Assembly: GCF_003023845.1 (NCBI RefSeq)
Contig: NZ_PYFT01000001.1
Span: 1,364,001 to 1,428,000 of the forward strand
Direction: 5' to 3'
Source of the DNA: Adhaeribacter arboris
Lineage (GTDB): Bacteria; Bacteroidota; Bacteroidia; Cytophagales; Hymenobacteraceae
DNA length: 64,000 nucleotides
Shown one piece after another: positions 33,800 through 43,752 of the stretch; positions within the stretch are counted from its first letter, which is position 1; each line of letters begins with the position of its first letter. A program made the translations under genes and the position numbers. A model generated the notes under the pieces. That model was not told the origin of the DNA. It saw nothing but the letters and a program-made list of their open reading frames with translations, and searched no databases.

Positions 33800-34810
33800 T
33801 TAGGCTGCCTTTTCTTTTCGGGCTTCTCTTCTTTCTTCCCGGCGCTCTTTTCGTTCCTCTTTCCGTTCTTCCTTTTTCTCCTCTTTCTTTTCTTGAGTTT
33901 TTTCTTTAACGGCATCCAAAACCGTTTTTAATTTACCCGTAGAATTCAGGTTTATTTTGCTGTCCTGGAGTATATTAGATTTGGTAACCAATTCGGTTTT
34001 CATTTTTACGTCGTAGCTCACGTCTTTGCCTTCCTTAATAATATCGAGTAAAGTTTTGCCCATTTCTTTAAAGGTAAGCTGCACCGGTATGGTAAAGTTG
34101 GTGGTACCCTTGGCGGGTATCTGAATGGTGCCCGGTTTAGTACCCTCCACGGCTTCGTTGTCTTCTAATTTAACGGAATAAGCTATATCTTTTAAGCCTA
34201 AGGCAAAAACGTTGCGGTTTCTAACGGTTGCCGCTACCTGCATGGTAGCCCCTTTCAATTTTAAATCGTTTATTTTAATGTCCGTGATTTTTACTTCCGG
34301 TATGGTTACCAAAGGCAAACGTTTTTCTACTTTCAGGTTAAATTTATCTTTCGGAATAAGTTTCGTTTTAGAGAATATAGTGGCGTTTACCCGGTAGTTA
34401 ACGCTGTCCTGCTTTTGCTGAGCGAGCCGGTCGGTTACTTCTTTCAGCTTATCGTAGTACAAAGTTAAAGGTAAAGTAATTTTGGTACTGTCTTTGGCCT
34501 CCAACCGCAACGTGTCCGGGTACGTGGTGCGGGCTACTTGCTGGTCGGCGATAAACACTTCGTAGTACAAACTATCCATGGTAAATCCAATGGGCGCCGG
34601 ATTATCAATGATCATTCCCATTTTCACGTCGGCTTTTTCGGCGGTTAAATTGGTGAGCTGCATGCTCGTCAGGGTAAGTTTAGGTATAATGTAATCGGCT
34701 ACCTTTTTATCGGAGCGCTGAAACTTAATTACCGCGTAGCCAATTGCTAAGAGCACCGCTAAAATTATTAATCCTATTATCCAGTTTCTGCTTTTTTTTT
34801 GAGTATTCAT
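33800..34810 (-). CDS. LEA14-like (LEA type 2) lipid-facing protein
   Basis: This 336-residue protein has an N-terminal membrane anchor (10-28) and two LEA14/WHy-type beta domains: one around 45-155 (MGMIIDNPAPIGFTMDSL) and one around 165-290 (TVRNRNVFALGLKDIAYSV). The tail after about 300 is extremely charged, made of KEE and RRE runs, and probably forms a helix. The family is associated with stress and membrane contacts in bacteria; its exact role is unknown. The gene stands alone. Confidence 0.75.
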   Translation of the reverse strand: MNTQKKSRNWIIGLIILAVLLAIGYAVIKFQRSDKKVADYIIPKLTLTSMQLTNLTAEKADVKMGMIIDNPAPIGFTMDSLYYEVFIADQQVARTTYPDTLRLEAKDSTKITLPLTLYYDKLKEVTDRLAQQKQDSVNYRVNATIFSKTKLIPKDKFNLKVEKRLPLVTIPEVKITDIKINDLKLKGATMQVAATVRNRNVFALGLKDIAYSVKLEDNEAVEGTKPGTIQIPAKGTTNFTIPVQLTFKEMGKTLLDIIKEGKDVSYDVKMKTELVTKSNILQDSKINLNSTGKLKTVLDAVKEKTQEKKEEKKEERKEERKERREERREARKEKAA

Positions 34811-35173
34811 TTTCGTATTTCGTTTACTAGCGCCTAATTCTTGCCGGCAGCATCCGGATTTTTCAGGCGTGCTTTTTCTACCCTACGAAAATTTTCTATT
34901 TTAACTAAATAAATTTTAAAGAACCGATTTTGAAGTGCTTAGATTTTTTCTTTTCATACCTTTCTGCCGTTAAAGGCCGTAACTAAAGAAAATAATTCTT
35001 GTTTTTCTGAATACTCCAGTCCAGAGAAAGTAAAAGACGTAATGGTAAGGCTGGTAAGTATCCGATTAAAATCAAGTATACGTTTTATTAAGTATACGTT
35101 TTATTAGTGTCCACATTAATAAGCCACCATTTGTTAACGTACAACCTATAACTTAAAAACGTATTACCTACTT
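34811..35173. other. Divergent intergenic region with a 16-bp tandem repeat
   Basis: 363 bases between divergent genes. AAGTATACGTTTTATT is repeated head to tail at 35074-35089 and 35090-35105, about 70 bases before the tautomerase start. Each unit contains the palindrome GTATAC. Nothing else stands out. Confidence 0.6.
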
Positions 35174-35620
35174 ATGCCTTATTTAAAAATCACTTGTTCC
35201 GATGCGGAGCACGCGCAATTTCAGGATATGGCGCAAAAGTTAACTGCCGAAATAATTAATTTGTTTTATAATCCTCAAAGCCGGGTTACCCGCGAAGAAC
35301 TCCGCCAAAGAACTACGATTCACTTTGTGCCTTACCAACCAGATGAATTATATATTGGAGGCCAGACGGTAAGTCAACGGGGCAGAAAGGATGTAACCGT
35401 CGAATTATCGGATTGGAGTATGTCGGTAAAAAAGCAAAAGCAAGTGGCCCAAGTACTTACTCCGGTGTTGGCGCAGTTATTTAGCATTCCGGTAACAGAA
35501 ACAGATTCAATTAATATCCGTTTTCATTCTTATTCACCCAGCGATTTTGCCATAGGCGGTAAGCTTCTCTCCGATTTGGTTCCTACGGTGGGGCGAATTG
35601 CCAAAAGCATTTTTGGCTGA
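35174..35620 (+). CDS. Tautomerase-superfamily protein
   Basis: This 148-residue protein starts MPYLKITCS, giving an N-terminal Pro after Met removal, as in 4-oxalocrotonate tautomerase and MIF relatives. It then has an amphipathic helix (AQKLTAEIINLFY), and a second half with a similar strand-helix pattern (KDVTVELSDW, VAQVLTPVLAQLF) that suggests an internal duplication. The substrate is unknown. It ends 13 bases from the convergent transglutaminase gene. Confidence 0.65.
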   Translation: MPYLKITCSDAEHAQFQDMAQKLTAEIINLFYNPQSRVTREELRQRTTIHFVPYQPDELYIGGQTVSQRGRKDVTVELSDWSMSVKKQKQVAQVLTPVLAQLFSIPVTETDSINIRFHSYSPSDFAIGGKLLSDLVPTVGRIAKSIFG

Positions 35621-35633
35621 GAAAATCTACTTC

Positions 35634-36503
35634 TTACTGCTGCGCTTGTTCCTGCATTTGGGTGGTCAATACATCTACGTAATAAGAAGTATAATTCTGG
35701 CCTTGTGTTTTGAGTATGCCCCGCAAAGGACTGCAATCGCTGTAATCTACGCCGTGGGCGGCTTTGATATGATTTATTCCTACCAGCAAATTATTCGTAG
35801 GATCAAAACCGAACCAACCGTGTCCCGGAATAAAAGCCTCCGCCCAGGCGTGCATTACCGCAGAACCCACGAAACCTCCTCCCTGGTTTAAATACCCCGA
35901 CACGTAGCGGCAAGGAATCCGGTTTAGGCGGGCAATCGCTAAAAACAAATGCGTATAATCCTGGCAAACGCCTTTCCCTAAGTAAAAAACTTCGCTGGCC
36001 GTAGTATGCACGTTGGTAGGCACCGGATCAAATTCGAGCAACTCGTTCACGTATTGGTTTAATTGTTTCAGGTAATCATAAACAGATTGTTTCCGGGGGC
36101 GGTTTAACAAACGTTTATGATACGACTCTAAAATGCTGGTGTAGCGGGTAAAGCCTAAGTATAAATGATGGTCGATGAAAAAATCGCGGGAAACCAGAAT
36201 AGCCTGTTCTTCTTCCAGAGGCAGAGAGTTAACTACCAGCCAGGGTTGGCTTTTTTCGACGGTGGCCCGCATGGTAAATTTAAATTCGGAGAAATGTTTG
36301 GCTGAACGCAGGCAAGCCACCTGAAAACCAAACGGGTTCCCGTGGTGATACATTTCTTGGCCCAAGGAATTGGTATACGATATACGGGTAATTCGTTGGG
36401 TAGCCTCGGTACAGGGAGCAACTAATAACTCGAATAAGGCTTCGGTAACCGGGGCTTCGTATTTATTATGCGTGTGGTAGTTAATTGTGTATTCGGTGGC
36501 CAT
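35634..36503 (-). CDS. Transglutaminase-like cysteine protein
   Basis: The ATG at 36503 (MATEYTINYHTHNKY) is chosen as the start over a TTG two codons upstream. The 289-residue protein has an N-terminal beta domain and a transglutaminase core with the triad Cys180 (GKGVCQDYTH), His218 (VMHAWAEAF) and Asp234 (FGFDPTNN). Members of this group are encoded with alpha-E and ATP-grasp proteins, as here, and are thought to process or ligate peptides. It is the last gene of the operon, 23 bases after the alpha-E gene. Confidence 0.9.
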   Translation of the reverse strand: MATEYTINYHTHNKYEAPVTEALFELLVAPCTEATQRITRISYTNSLGQEMYHHGNPFGFQVACLRSAKHFSEFKFTMRATVEKSQPWLVVNSLPLEEEQAILVSRDFFIDHHLYLGFTRYTSILESYHKRLLNRPRKQSVYDYLKQLNQYVNELLEFDPVPTNVHTTASEVFYLGKGVCQDYTHLFLAIARLNRIPCRYVSGYLNQGGGFVGSAVMHAWAEAFIPGHGWFGFDPTNNLLVGINHIKAAHGVDYSDCSPLRGILKTQGQNYTSYYVDVLTTQMQEQAQQ

Positions 36504-36526
36504 TGACAACTTTTAAAGTAAAAAAA

Positions 36527-37474
36527 TTAATAAACAAGGTACTTTTCTTCGAGCAACCGGCCCAGCTTGTATAATTTATCCAGCGCTTTATTTAAAAAGC
36601 CAATGGTATCATCTTCTACTTCTTCTATGGTCATGAATTGTAGCTGAGCCGCACTTTTGCCCACCTTAAACGTTATGGAATCTTTTCCTTTTGCTTCCTG
36701 AAAAGCAATGCTCTGCACATTTTTTTGAATATAGCTTAAATTATAAGCCAATGATTTCGGAAAAGTGGCATTAAACAGCAGAAAATCCAGAATGTTACGG
36801 CGCCAGGTATTGGTTTTATAATACCGTTTGTACATATCAAAGGCTTGAGCGCTTTTCAGCAGCATCGTCCATTGGTAATTTTCGGCGGGGCCGCCTCGTT
36901 TTGCCGGATCTATTTTTTCTACGTCGTACAAAGTGGTTAAAATCATTTTACAAATTTGCACGGCCCGCTCCAGGTTAATGCCTAAAGATATTAACATCCA
37001 CACTTCGTCGCGGATGAGCGTATTGGCGATTAAACCTTTAATTACCGAGCTGTTTTCTTCTACTTCCCGGGAAAAACTAAAAATTCCTTTTTGCTGAAAT
37101 CTGGTGGCATCGTACTTATTAATGCTGTGATAAAACCGGTTAATGGCTTCCCATATTTCCATCGAAATACTGTCGCGGGTACCCCGGGCATTTTCCCGGA
37201 TTAAATTAACGGTAGATACAATGGAAGAAGGATTATTATCGTCGATGGTAATAAAGCAAAGTACATCATCATCGGTTAGTTGCCCGTATTTTTGGTAATA
37301 ATCGGCTTGCTGACCCATTAAATCTAAGATAGATTCTAAAGTATTTTCTTTATTCAGCGCCAACGGAGCATCCAGCGACGAAACATAATGCACTTTGGTG
37401 TAACGGGCTACGTGTTCGGCCCGCTCAATGTAGCGCCCCATCCAGAATAAACTATTACCAATTCTTGATAACAT
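36527..37474 (-). CDS. Alpha-E domain protein
   Basis: This 315-residue all-helical protein begins MLSRIGNSLFWMGRYIERAE, the signature of the alpha-E family. The family occurs beside circularly permuted ATP-grasp and transglutaminase genes. Its enzymatic role is unproven; comparative genomics suggests a peptide-modifying or ligating system. It lies between those two partners, after a 267-base spacer full of short repeated words. Confidence 0.92.
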   Translation of the reverse strand: MLSRIGNSLFWMGRYIERAEHVARYTKVHYVSSLDAPLALNKENTLESILDLMGQQADYYQKYGQLTDDDVLCFITIDDNNPSSIVSTVNLIRENARGTRDSISMEIWEAINRFYHSINKYDATRFQQKGIFSFSREVEENSSVIKGLIANTLIRDEVWMLISLGINLERAVQICKMILTTLYDVEKIDPAKRGGPAENYQWTMLLKSAQAFDMYKRYYKTNTWRRNILDFLLFNATFPKSLAYNLSYIQKNVQSIAFQEAKGKDSITFKVGKSAAQLQFMTIEEVEDDTIGFLNKALDKLYKLGRLLEEKYLVY

Positions 37475-37741
37475 AAATTTAGTTAAAAGTTACAGGTTGC
37501 AAGTTGCAAGTTGAAAAGGTTAGAAGGTTTAAAAGTTAGAAAGTTGAATGGGTTTAAGGTTAGAAGTTAAAATTGTTCTGGCTTTACATAATATTTTTCC
37601 CCTAAACCATCCAACTTTTAACCATCCAACAATATAACAGTATGCTTTAATCTGAGATTATAGATTATGGACTATAGATTACGCACAATTCAACAAACCA
37701 GCAATTTCATAATTGGTCGACTGTGGACCGTGGACTAACAC
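37475..37741. repeat. Word-like repeats between the ATP-grasp and alpha-E genes
   Basis: The gap contains GTTGCAAGTTGCAAGTTG (37496-37513), several AAGTTAGAA and AAGGTTAGAA words, and partly complementary CCATCCAACTTTTAACC (37606-37630), followed by ATTATAGATTATGG-type words. The same sort of sequence is absent from coding regions. It can form an imperfect stem inside the operon. Confidence 0.55.
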
Positions 37742-39223
37742 TTATTTCGCCAGCACCCAGGTATCTTTAGAACCTCCGCCCTGCGAGGAGTTTACCACTA
37801 AGCTACCTTTAGTAAGCGCCACCCGCGACAAGCCGCCTTTTAATACATACTGTTTGTCTTTGCCCAAAAGGGTGTACGTGCGTAAATCAATGTGGCGCCC
37901 TTCAAATTTGTTTTCCTTTTCGATAAAGGTGGAATGCAGCGAAAGCGACATAATGGGTTGCGCAATGTATTTCCGGCGGTTGGCCGCGATAACTTTTTTT
38001 AATTCTTCGCGTTGCTCCCGGGTAGAATTACTGCCAACCAAAATTCCGTAACCCCCCGACTCATCAACCGGTTTTACTACCAGTTCCTCCATGTGCTCTA
38101 ATACATACGAATAATCATGGTCGAGTTCGCAGCGGTAAGTATGTACATTATTCAGAATCGGGTCCTCGCCCAGGTAGTATTTTATAATTTCCGGCACGTA
38201 GCTGTACACGGCTTTGTCGTCGGCGGCGCCGGTACCGGGAGCGTTGAGTAGCGAAACATTTCCTTCGCGGTAGGCTCCCAATATACCCGGTATGCCTAAA
38301 ACCGAATCCGCTTTAAAAGCCAATGGGTCCAGAAATAAATCATCGATTCGCCGGTAAATAACATCTACCCGCTGCGGGCCATAAATCGTTTTCATGTACA
38401 CGAAATTATGATCCACGAACAAATCGCGTCCTTCTACCAGCGGGATGCCCATGGTAAGCGCCAGAAAGGAATGTTCGTAATACGCCGAATTATATACGCC
38501 CGGCGTTAGAACCACGCAGGTAGGTTCGTTATCGCTGTTTGGGGCCACGGACTGCATAATGGACAGCAACTGTTGCGGATAATCCTGGACCGACAACACA
38601 TCGTGTTTGCGGAAAAGATTAAACAGCGTTTTCTTCATGGCTTCGCGGTTGGAAAGTACGTAACTAACTCCCGAAGGGCAGCGCACGTTATCTTCCAGCA
38701 CGTAATACTGGCCGTCGCTGTGCTTAATTAAATCCGTTCCCGAAATATGGTTGTAGATATTACCCACCGGGTTAATGCCCAGCATGGCTTTGGCGTAATG
38801 ACTCGAACTAAAGATAAGCTCAGCCGGCACAATCCCGTCCCGAAGAATCTGCTTTTTGTTGTAAATATCCTGAATAAATAAATTTATGGCCAGGTTCCGT
38901 TGAATAACCCCTCGTTCTAAATGGTCCCAATCACTCGCCGAAATAATGCGAGGGAAAAGATCAAAAGGAAAAATCCGCTCTACGCCCCGGGCTTTGTCGG
39001 AGTACACGGCAAACGTTACGCCCTGGTTAAAGAAAGAAACTTTGGCCAGTTCATTTAGTTCGTTAAAATCTTCGGTGGTAAATTGCTTAAACTGATCCAG
39101 CACTAAATTATAATGCGGGAAAACTTTCCCCTCCGGGCTAAATACCTCATCCAGAAACCCTGGCTTTAAATCGTAACCGCTAAAAACCCCTTGGTAGGTT
39201 TCATAACTCCGGACATCACTCAT
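37742..39223 (-). CDS. Circularly permuted ATP-grasp type 2 protein
   Basis: This 493-residue protein matches the circularly permuted ATP-grasp family partnered with alpha-E: N-terminal SGYDLKPGFLDEVF, a central YVLEDNVRCPSGVSYVLSNR block and C-terminal VVKPVDESGGYGILVG, where the Lys and Gly-rich loop bind ATP. Such enzymes probably activate a carboxylate for peptide bond formation. It is first in the ATP-grasp, alpha-E, transglutaminase operon. The role of the operon in the cell is unknown. Confidence 0.92.
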   Translation of the reverse strand: MSDVRSYETYQGVFSGYDLKPGFLDEVFSPEGKVFPHYNLVLDQFKQFTTEDFNELNELAKVSFFNQGVTFAVYSDKARGVERIFPFDLFPRIISASDWDHLERGVIQRNLAINLFIQDIYNKKQILRDGIVPAELIFSSSHYAKAMLGINPVGNIYNHISGTDLIKHSDGQYYVLEDNVRCPSGVSYVLSNREAMKKTLFNLFRKHDVLSVQDYPQQLLSIMQSVAPNSDNEPTCVVLTPGVYNSAYYEHSFLALTMGIPLVEGRDLFVDHNFVYMKTIYGPQRVDVIYRRIDDLFLDPLAFKADSVLGIPGILGAYREGNVSLLNAPGTGAADDKAVYSYVPEIIKYYLGEDPILNNVHTYRCELDHDYSYVLEHMEELVVKPVDESGGYGILVGSNSTREQREELKKVIAANRRKYIAQPIMSLSLHSTFIEKENKFEGRHIDLRTYTLLGKDKQYVLKGGLSRVALTKGSLVVNSSQGGGSKDTWVLAK

Positions 39224-39775
39224 ACATCTTCGTTTATAATGTATACTATTTAACCTAAATAAGTATTAATTTACTAATATTAACTAATTATGGTTGAAAT
39301 TTTAACTATATTTTTAAAAGTAGTAGTAATTTTCTCTAAGCACCCTTTCATTATGAACTTAACTTAGTGCAACATAATAATAAAATCCGAAATGCCAGTT
39401 TTGTTTGGGCCTTTACTTATTTTTAAATAAAAACGAAAGTTAACATTAAAAATAACCGAAATTGCCCTCGGATGGGAGAAGGAATATAATTGCCTTATGC
39501 GACTCTATGCTACCATCCCATGCTAAATGACCGGACGAAAGGCTCTACTACATGCCAGATGTTCTAATTAGTAACGTATATACGTAATAATCCGGTTTAT
39601 CGGCGAAGTTCCTACATTGTTTAAAAGATAGAGCCACTATTCTGTATTTCTTTTATTACTTGATTTTATTTCTTTAAGACTTAATAAGAGCTTACCTAGT
39701 AACTACTGGTAGTCAGCCTAAATCTTCTAAATTATCGTACACTGTTTTTTAACGTGAAATATATACTACGCCCTT
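39224..39775. other. Divergent intergenic region, no gene seen
   Basis: 552 AT-rich bases between the ATP-grasp gene (-) and a small protein gene (+). No RNA gene, repeat or open frame with recognisable content is visible. Confidence 0.45.
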
Positions 39776-40018
39776 ATGAAAAAATATAAAGTATTAAGAA
39801 GCATTTCCGCGGAAGCCTTTGAAAACGAGTTAAATTCCTTGGCAAAAGCCGGTTGGAAAGTAATTTCGGCGAATCTGGCCCAACAAGGCTTAGAAAGCGA
39901 TGAAGCCATTTTCTTCGCCTTACTGGTAATAAACGATGTTGACGTAGAATTAAAACAGATGCTCGAAGAAAATGTAAATGAGCTGGAAGATATTGATTTA
40001 AACCCTTCGGATAATTAA
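39776..40018 (+). CDS. Small DUF4177-like protein
   Basis: This 80-residue acidic soluble protein starts MKKYKVLRSISAEAFENELN and has LAKAGWKVISANL, the pattern of DUF4177 (EExLNxLGxEGWELVS). The C-terminus is rich in Glu and Asp. Function is unknown. It is 137 bases upstream of the sugar isomerase-like gene on the same strand. Confidence 0.55.
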   Translation: MKKYKVLRSISAEAFENELNSLAKAGWKVISANLAQQGLESDEAIFFALLVINDVDVELKQMLEENVNELEDIDLNPSDN

Positions 40019-40155
40019 TGACATGGTAAAGGGAGCGATTAAGTTATCGGGCTTAAGACAAAAATTAAGTTATTTCTACCTTTAACTAAAGGATAACGCA
40101 TTAATCCTTTTAGAAAAAACTTATATTTAACCCCGCACAGAACAACTTATTATTC

Positions 40156-41019
40156 ATGAAAAAAATATCTTATTTATTTTCTTTGCTCTTATTTTCCGGT
40201 CAGTTTTTACCGGACGCGGAAGCTCAATCCGGCAAGCCTTTGTTTCCGCAAATGCCTGGGATGGAGGCGTATACCTACCGCGAAAGTTTTAAGAAGAACG
40301 TAGCGGCTACGCTCGATACCATTAAAATGCTGGGGTTTACCGAGTTGGAAAGCGGCGCTAGTCCTTATGGACTAACGGCCGAAACTTTCCGGAAAATGCT
40401 GGATGAACGCCGCTTAACTTGTCCTTCAGTGGGAGCTGGTTACGACGAAATTGTAAAAGACCCCGCCGAAGTTGCCCGGAAAGCCAAAGTATTGGGAGCC
40501 AAATACGTAATGGTGGCCTGGATACCGCATAAAAAAGAATTTACGCTAGCCGACGCGCAAAAAGCTGCCAGCGATTTTAACCGGGTTGGTAAGATTTTAA
40601 AAGATCAAGGCATTACTTTCTGTTACCATAACCACGGTTATGAATTCGGGCCTTACCAAAATGGTACCCTCTTCGATTACCTGGCCGCGAATACCGATCC
40701 GCGTTATGTTTCGTTTGAACTGGATATTTTATGGGCTTTTCACGGGGGGCAAGACCCGGTGCAACTCCTGAATAAATACGGCAGCCGCTGGAAACTCATG
40801 CACTTAAAAGATTTGAAAAAAGGCGTGAAAGGCGATTTAACCGGTAATACTCCCATCGAAAACGACGTAGTCCTCGGAACCGGCCAATTAGATATTCCGG
40901 CCATTTTAAAAGCGGCTAAAAAAGTAGGCATCAAACATTACTTCATCGAAGACGAAAGCCCCCAACCCCACAAGCAAGTGCCGCAAACCCTGGCTTATTT
41001 AAAAAGTTTAAAGGAGTAA
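40156..41019 (+). CDS. Secreted sugar phosphate isomerase/epimerase-like protein
   Basis: This 287-residue protein has a signal peptide (1-24, ending AEAQ) and the xylose-isomerase-like TIM barrel pattern: ELESGASPYGL, ITFCYHNHGYEFG with metal-binding His, FELDILWAFHGGQDP and LMHLKDLKKG, ending in YFIEDESPQP. Metal ligands Glu, Asp and His are present. Exported members are common in Bacteroidota and are linked to sugar or inositol-like metabolism; the substrate is unknown. A terminator follows at 41060. Confidence 0.85.
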   Translation: MKKISYLFSLLLFSGQFLPDAEAQSGKPLFPQMPGMEAYTYRESFKKNVAATLDTIKMLGFTELESGASPYGLTAETFRKMLDERRLTCPSVGAGYDEIVKDPAEVARKAKVLGAKYVMVAWIPHKKEFTLADAQKAASDFNRVGKILKDQGITFCYHNHGYEFGPYQNGTLFDYLAANTDPRYVSFELDILWAFHGGQDPVQLLNKYGSRWKLMHLKDLKKGVKGDLTGNTPIENDVVLGTGQLDIPAILKAAKKVGIKHYFIEDESPQPHKQVPQTLAYLKSLKE

Positions 41020-41059
41020 GTACAGATTGTAATTACTTATATTACTTATAAAAGTTAAG

Positions 41060-41090
41060 AAAGCACCGGTAATTCGCTGGTGCTTTTTCA
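41060..41090 (+). terminator. Rho-independent terminator after the isomerase-like gene
   Basis: Stem AAAGCACC (41060-41067) with GGTGCTTT (41079-41086) and an 11-base loop, followed by TTTCATTTT. It lies 40 bases after the stop codon. Confidence 0.8.
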
Positions 41091-41403
41091 TTTTCGTAAT
41101 TTATTGGCAGTAAACAGAACCAGCTTACTTATTTTTATTAGTTTGCCTCTACCAGTTTACCGTAAAAAATCAACCCATTATTTTTACTAACTCTTATTTC
41201 CATTATTAAATCTCACATCCAGGATCTACAATAGTTTAGGCCGCATTAAAAAATTAACGAAACGTATGTTTTGGTTTCATATAAACATCTTTTTGGGAAC
41301 CGAAATTCTTTAATTACATTAATCCGGTTTCTGGTAAAGTGTGTCAATTATCAAAACCATAACTAATGCATTCGGTAGCTAACAATTATTAAAAACTAAT
41401 CTG
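41091..41403. other. Intergenic leader of the M28 peptidase gene
   Basis: 313 AT-rich bases after the terminator. No gene or repeat is seen. A TATGTTTTG string near 41264 is close to the TAnnTTTG -7 element, but no convincing -33 element accompanies it. Confidence 0.35.
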
Positions 41404-43632
41404 ATGAAAGTTTTGCCATTACTTTTAATGTTCCTGCTTTTTGCCGCCACAGGCTATACCCAAAAGCTAATGGGTTTCACGGATGTAAATGCGGCTAAAC
41501 AAATTGATTGGGAAAAACAGTTTGATGCGCAGCTAAATGCCAAAAATCTGGATACCTGGATGCAGTTTCTCACGTCACATCCGCACCATGTGGGCAGTCC
41601 GCAAGATAAAGCAAATGCCGAATACATGGCGAATTTGTTTAAACAATGGGGATACCAAACCGAAATTGCTTCTTACGATGTCTTATTTCCTACCCCTAAA
41701 ACCAGGTTGTTGGAACTCTTAGGCAAGCAACCTTACAAGGCCAAACTGGAAGAACCCAGCTTGCCCGAAGACAAAACTTCCGGCCAAAAAACAGAACAAC
41801 TACCCGCTTACAACGCTTATTCAGCCGATGGCGATGTAACAGCGGAATTAGTCTTTGTTAATCGGGGTGTTCCGGCTGATTATGAGGAACTAGAAAGATT
41901 TGGTGTTGAGGTGAAAGGCAAAATTGCAATTGCCAAATATGGTGGTTCCTGGCGCGGTATTAAACCCAAATTAGCGGCAGAACACGGCGCTATTGGCTGC
42001 CTTATTTATTCCGATCCGCAAGATGACGGTTATGCTCTCGGAGATGTGTACCCCCAAGGCGCTTTCCGGCCAAAAGATGGAGTGCAGCGCGGTTCTGTAA
42101 TGGATATGCCGGTTTCTCCCGGCGATCCGCTAACTCCCAATATAGGAGCAACCAAGAAAGCCAAGCGCTTGGACCGCAAGGAAGCCAATACTATCATGAA
42201 AATTCCCGTTCTGCCCATCTCCTACGAAGATGCAATGCCTTTATTACAGTCCTTAGCGGGCCCGGTGGTGCCCGCTAATTGGCGAGGAGGTTTACCGATT
42301 ACGTATCATGTTGGTCCAAGCAAAGATAAAGTGCATTTGAAAGTGGATTTTAATTGGGATATCAAACCGCTTTATAACGTAATTGCCAAATTGCCGGGTA
42401 GTGAATTTCCGGATGAATGGGTTATTCGGGGAAATCATCACGATGCCTGGGTAAACGGGGCAGCTGACCCTACCAGCGGAATGGTAGCCGAAATGGAAGA
42501 AGCCAGAGCCATTGGCGAATTAGTTAAAAAAGGATTTAAATTAAAGCGGACGCTGGTGTATTGCGCCTGGGATGGGGAAGAACCGGCTTTGCTGGGTTCA
42601 ACGGAATGGACAGAAGATCACCAGGATGAATTACGGAAAAAAGCCGTCTTCTATTTAAATTCCGATGGCAATTCCAGAGGCTTCATTGAAGTCGGGGGAT
42701 CTCATACCTTAGAACCTTTTTTTAACGAAATAGCAGATGCGGTGATAGATCCGCAAACCAAGGTGAGTATAAAAGATAGAAGTTATGCTGCCACTATGGT
42801 AACTGCAAATAAAAACGCCCGGGCTAAATTAACCGGAACTAAAACTATAAAATTGGAGGCGCTTGGCGCAGGTTCCGATTGGTCTGGTTTCTTGCAACAT
42901 TTAGGTATTGCCTCCATGAATCTCGGTTTTTATGGAGAATCGGAAGGGGGTGTTTATCATTCCGTTTACGATTCCTACGATCATTTTATAAAATACCAAG
43001 ACCCGGGTTTTAATTATGGCGTGGCCTTATCCAAAACTGCCGGGCGTATAATAATGCGAATGGCCAATGCCGATATTTTGCCTTTTGAGGTAAATAGCTT
43101 TTACAAAACAGTAGCAGAGTATATTACCGATTTAAAATCCCAATTAGATAACACCCGAGCCGAAAATGAACTGGAAAATAAAATGATTCAGGATAAGTTA
43201 TTTGACCTGGCAAAGGATCCTACTTCAAATTATAAAATACCAAAAATAAAAGATGCTGTACCTTATCTTAATTTCAGTCACCTGGAAAATGCCCTGGTAC
43301 AGCTAAGAACCAATACCGAAGCATTAGGAAAGCAATATGGCAGCGCTCTAGGAATGCCTGTTACCAAACAAAAGCAACTAAATGAAATCTTATATAAACT
43401 GGAAAGAAAACTGATTACGGAAAAAGGATTACCCAGGCGACCCTGGTATAAGCACCAGATTTATGCCCCAGGATATTATACCGGCTACGGCGTAAAAACC
43501 TTGCCGGGTATTCGGGAGGCTATAGAACAGCGCAATTGGCCAGAAGCACAGGAAAATATAGAAGTAATAGCCAAAACAATGGAATCGTATACGCAACAAA
43601 TTCAACTGGCCCTGGCTGTTCTTAGCAGATAA
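41404..43632 (+). CDS. M28 family metallopeptidase (glutamate carboxypeptidase II-like)
   Basis: This 742-residue protein has a signal peptide (1-19), a PA-domain insert (VKGKIAIAKYGGSWRG) and an M28B zinc site: His345 (GNHHDAW), bridging Asp355 (ADPTSG), catalytic Glu392 and Glu393 (WDGEE), Asp421 (NSDGN) and His519 (GGVYHS). A TFR dimerisation-like helical domain closes the protein. The layout and length match PSMA-type carboxypeptidases, which cleave C-terminal residues from peptides. It probably acts in the periplasm. Confidence 0.93.
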   Translation: MKVLPLLLMFLLFAATGYTQKLMGFTDVNAAKQIDWEKQFDAQLNAKNLDTWMQFLTSHPHHVGSPQDKANAEYMANLFKQWGYQTEIASYDVLFPTPKTRLLELLGKQPYKAKLEEPSLPEDKTSGQKTEQLPAYNAYSADGDVTAELVFVNRGVPADYEELERFGVEVKGKIAIAKYGGSWRGIKPKLAAEHGAIGCLIYSDPQDDGYALGDVYPQGAFRPKDGVQRGSVMDMPVSPGDPLTPNIGATKKAKRLDRKEANTIMKIPVLPISYEDAMPLLQSLAGPVVPANWRGGLPITYHVGPSKDKVHLKVDFNWDIKPLYNVIAKLPGSEFPDEWVIRGNHHDAWVNGAADPTSGMVAEMEEARAIGELVKKGFKLKRTLVYCAWDGEEPALLGSTEWTEDHQDELRKKAVFYLNSDGNSRGFIEVGGSHTLEPFFNEIADAVIDPQTKVSIKDRSYAATMVTANKNARAKLTGTKTIKLEALGAGSDWSGFLQHLGIASMNLGFYGESEGGVYHSVYDSYDHFIKYQDPGFNYGVALSKTAGRIIMRMANADILPFEVNSFYKTVAEYITDLKSQLDNTRAENELENKMIQDKLFDLAKDPTSNYKIPKIKDAVPYLNFSHLENALVQLRTNTEALGKQYGSALGMPVTKQKQLNEILYKLERKLITEKGLPRRPWYKHQIYAPGYYTGYGVKTLPGIREAIEQRNWPEAQENIEVIAKTMESYTQQIQLALAVLSR

Positions 43633-43752
43633 AATAATTAAAATTGGTTAAGGGGTTCATTGAAGATTTGCCTAACAAATTTACCTTAGTCATTGACAAA
43701 GATAATTATTAAATAAACTTGCCTTATGTTTCTGCGGCAATGCAAGAAATAA

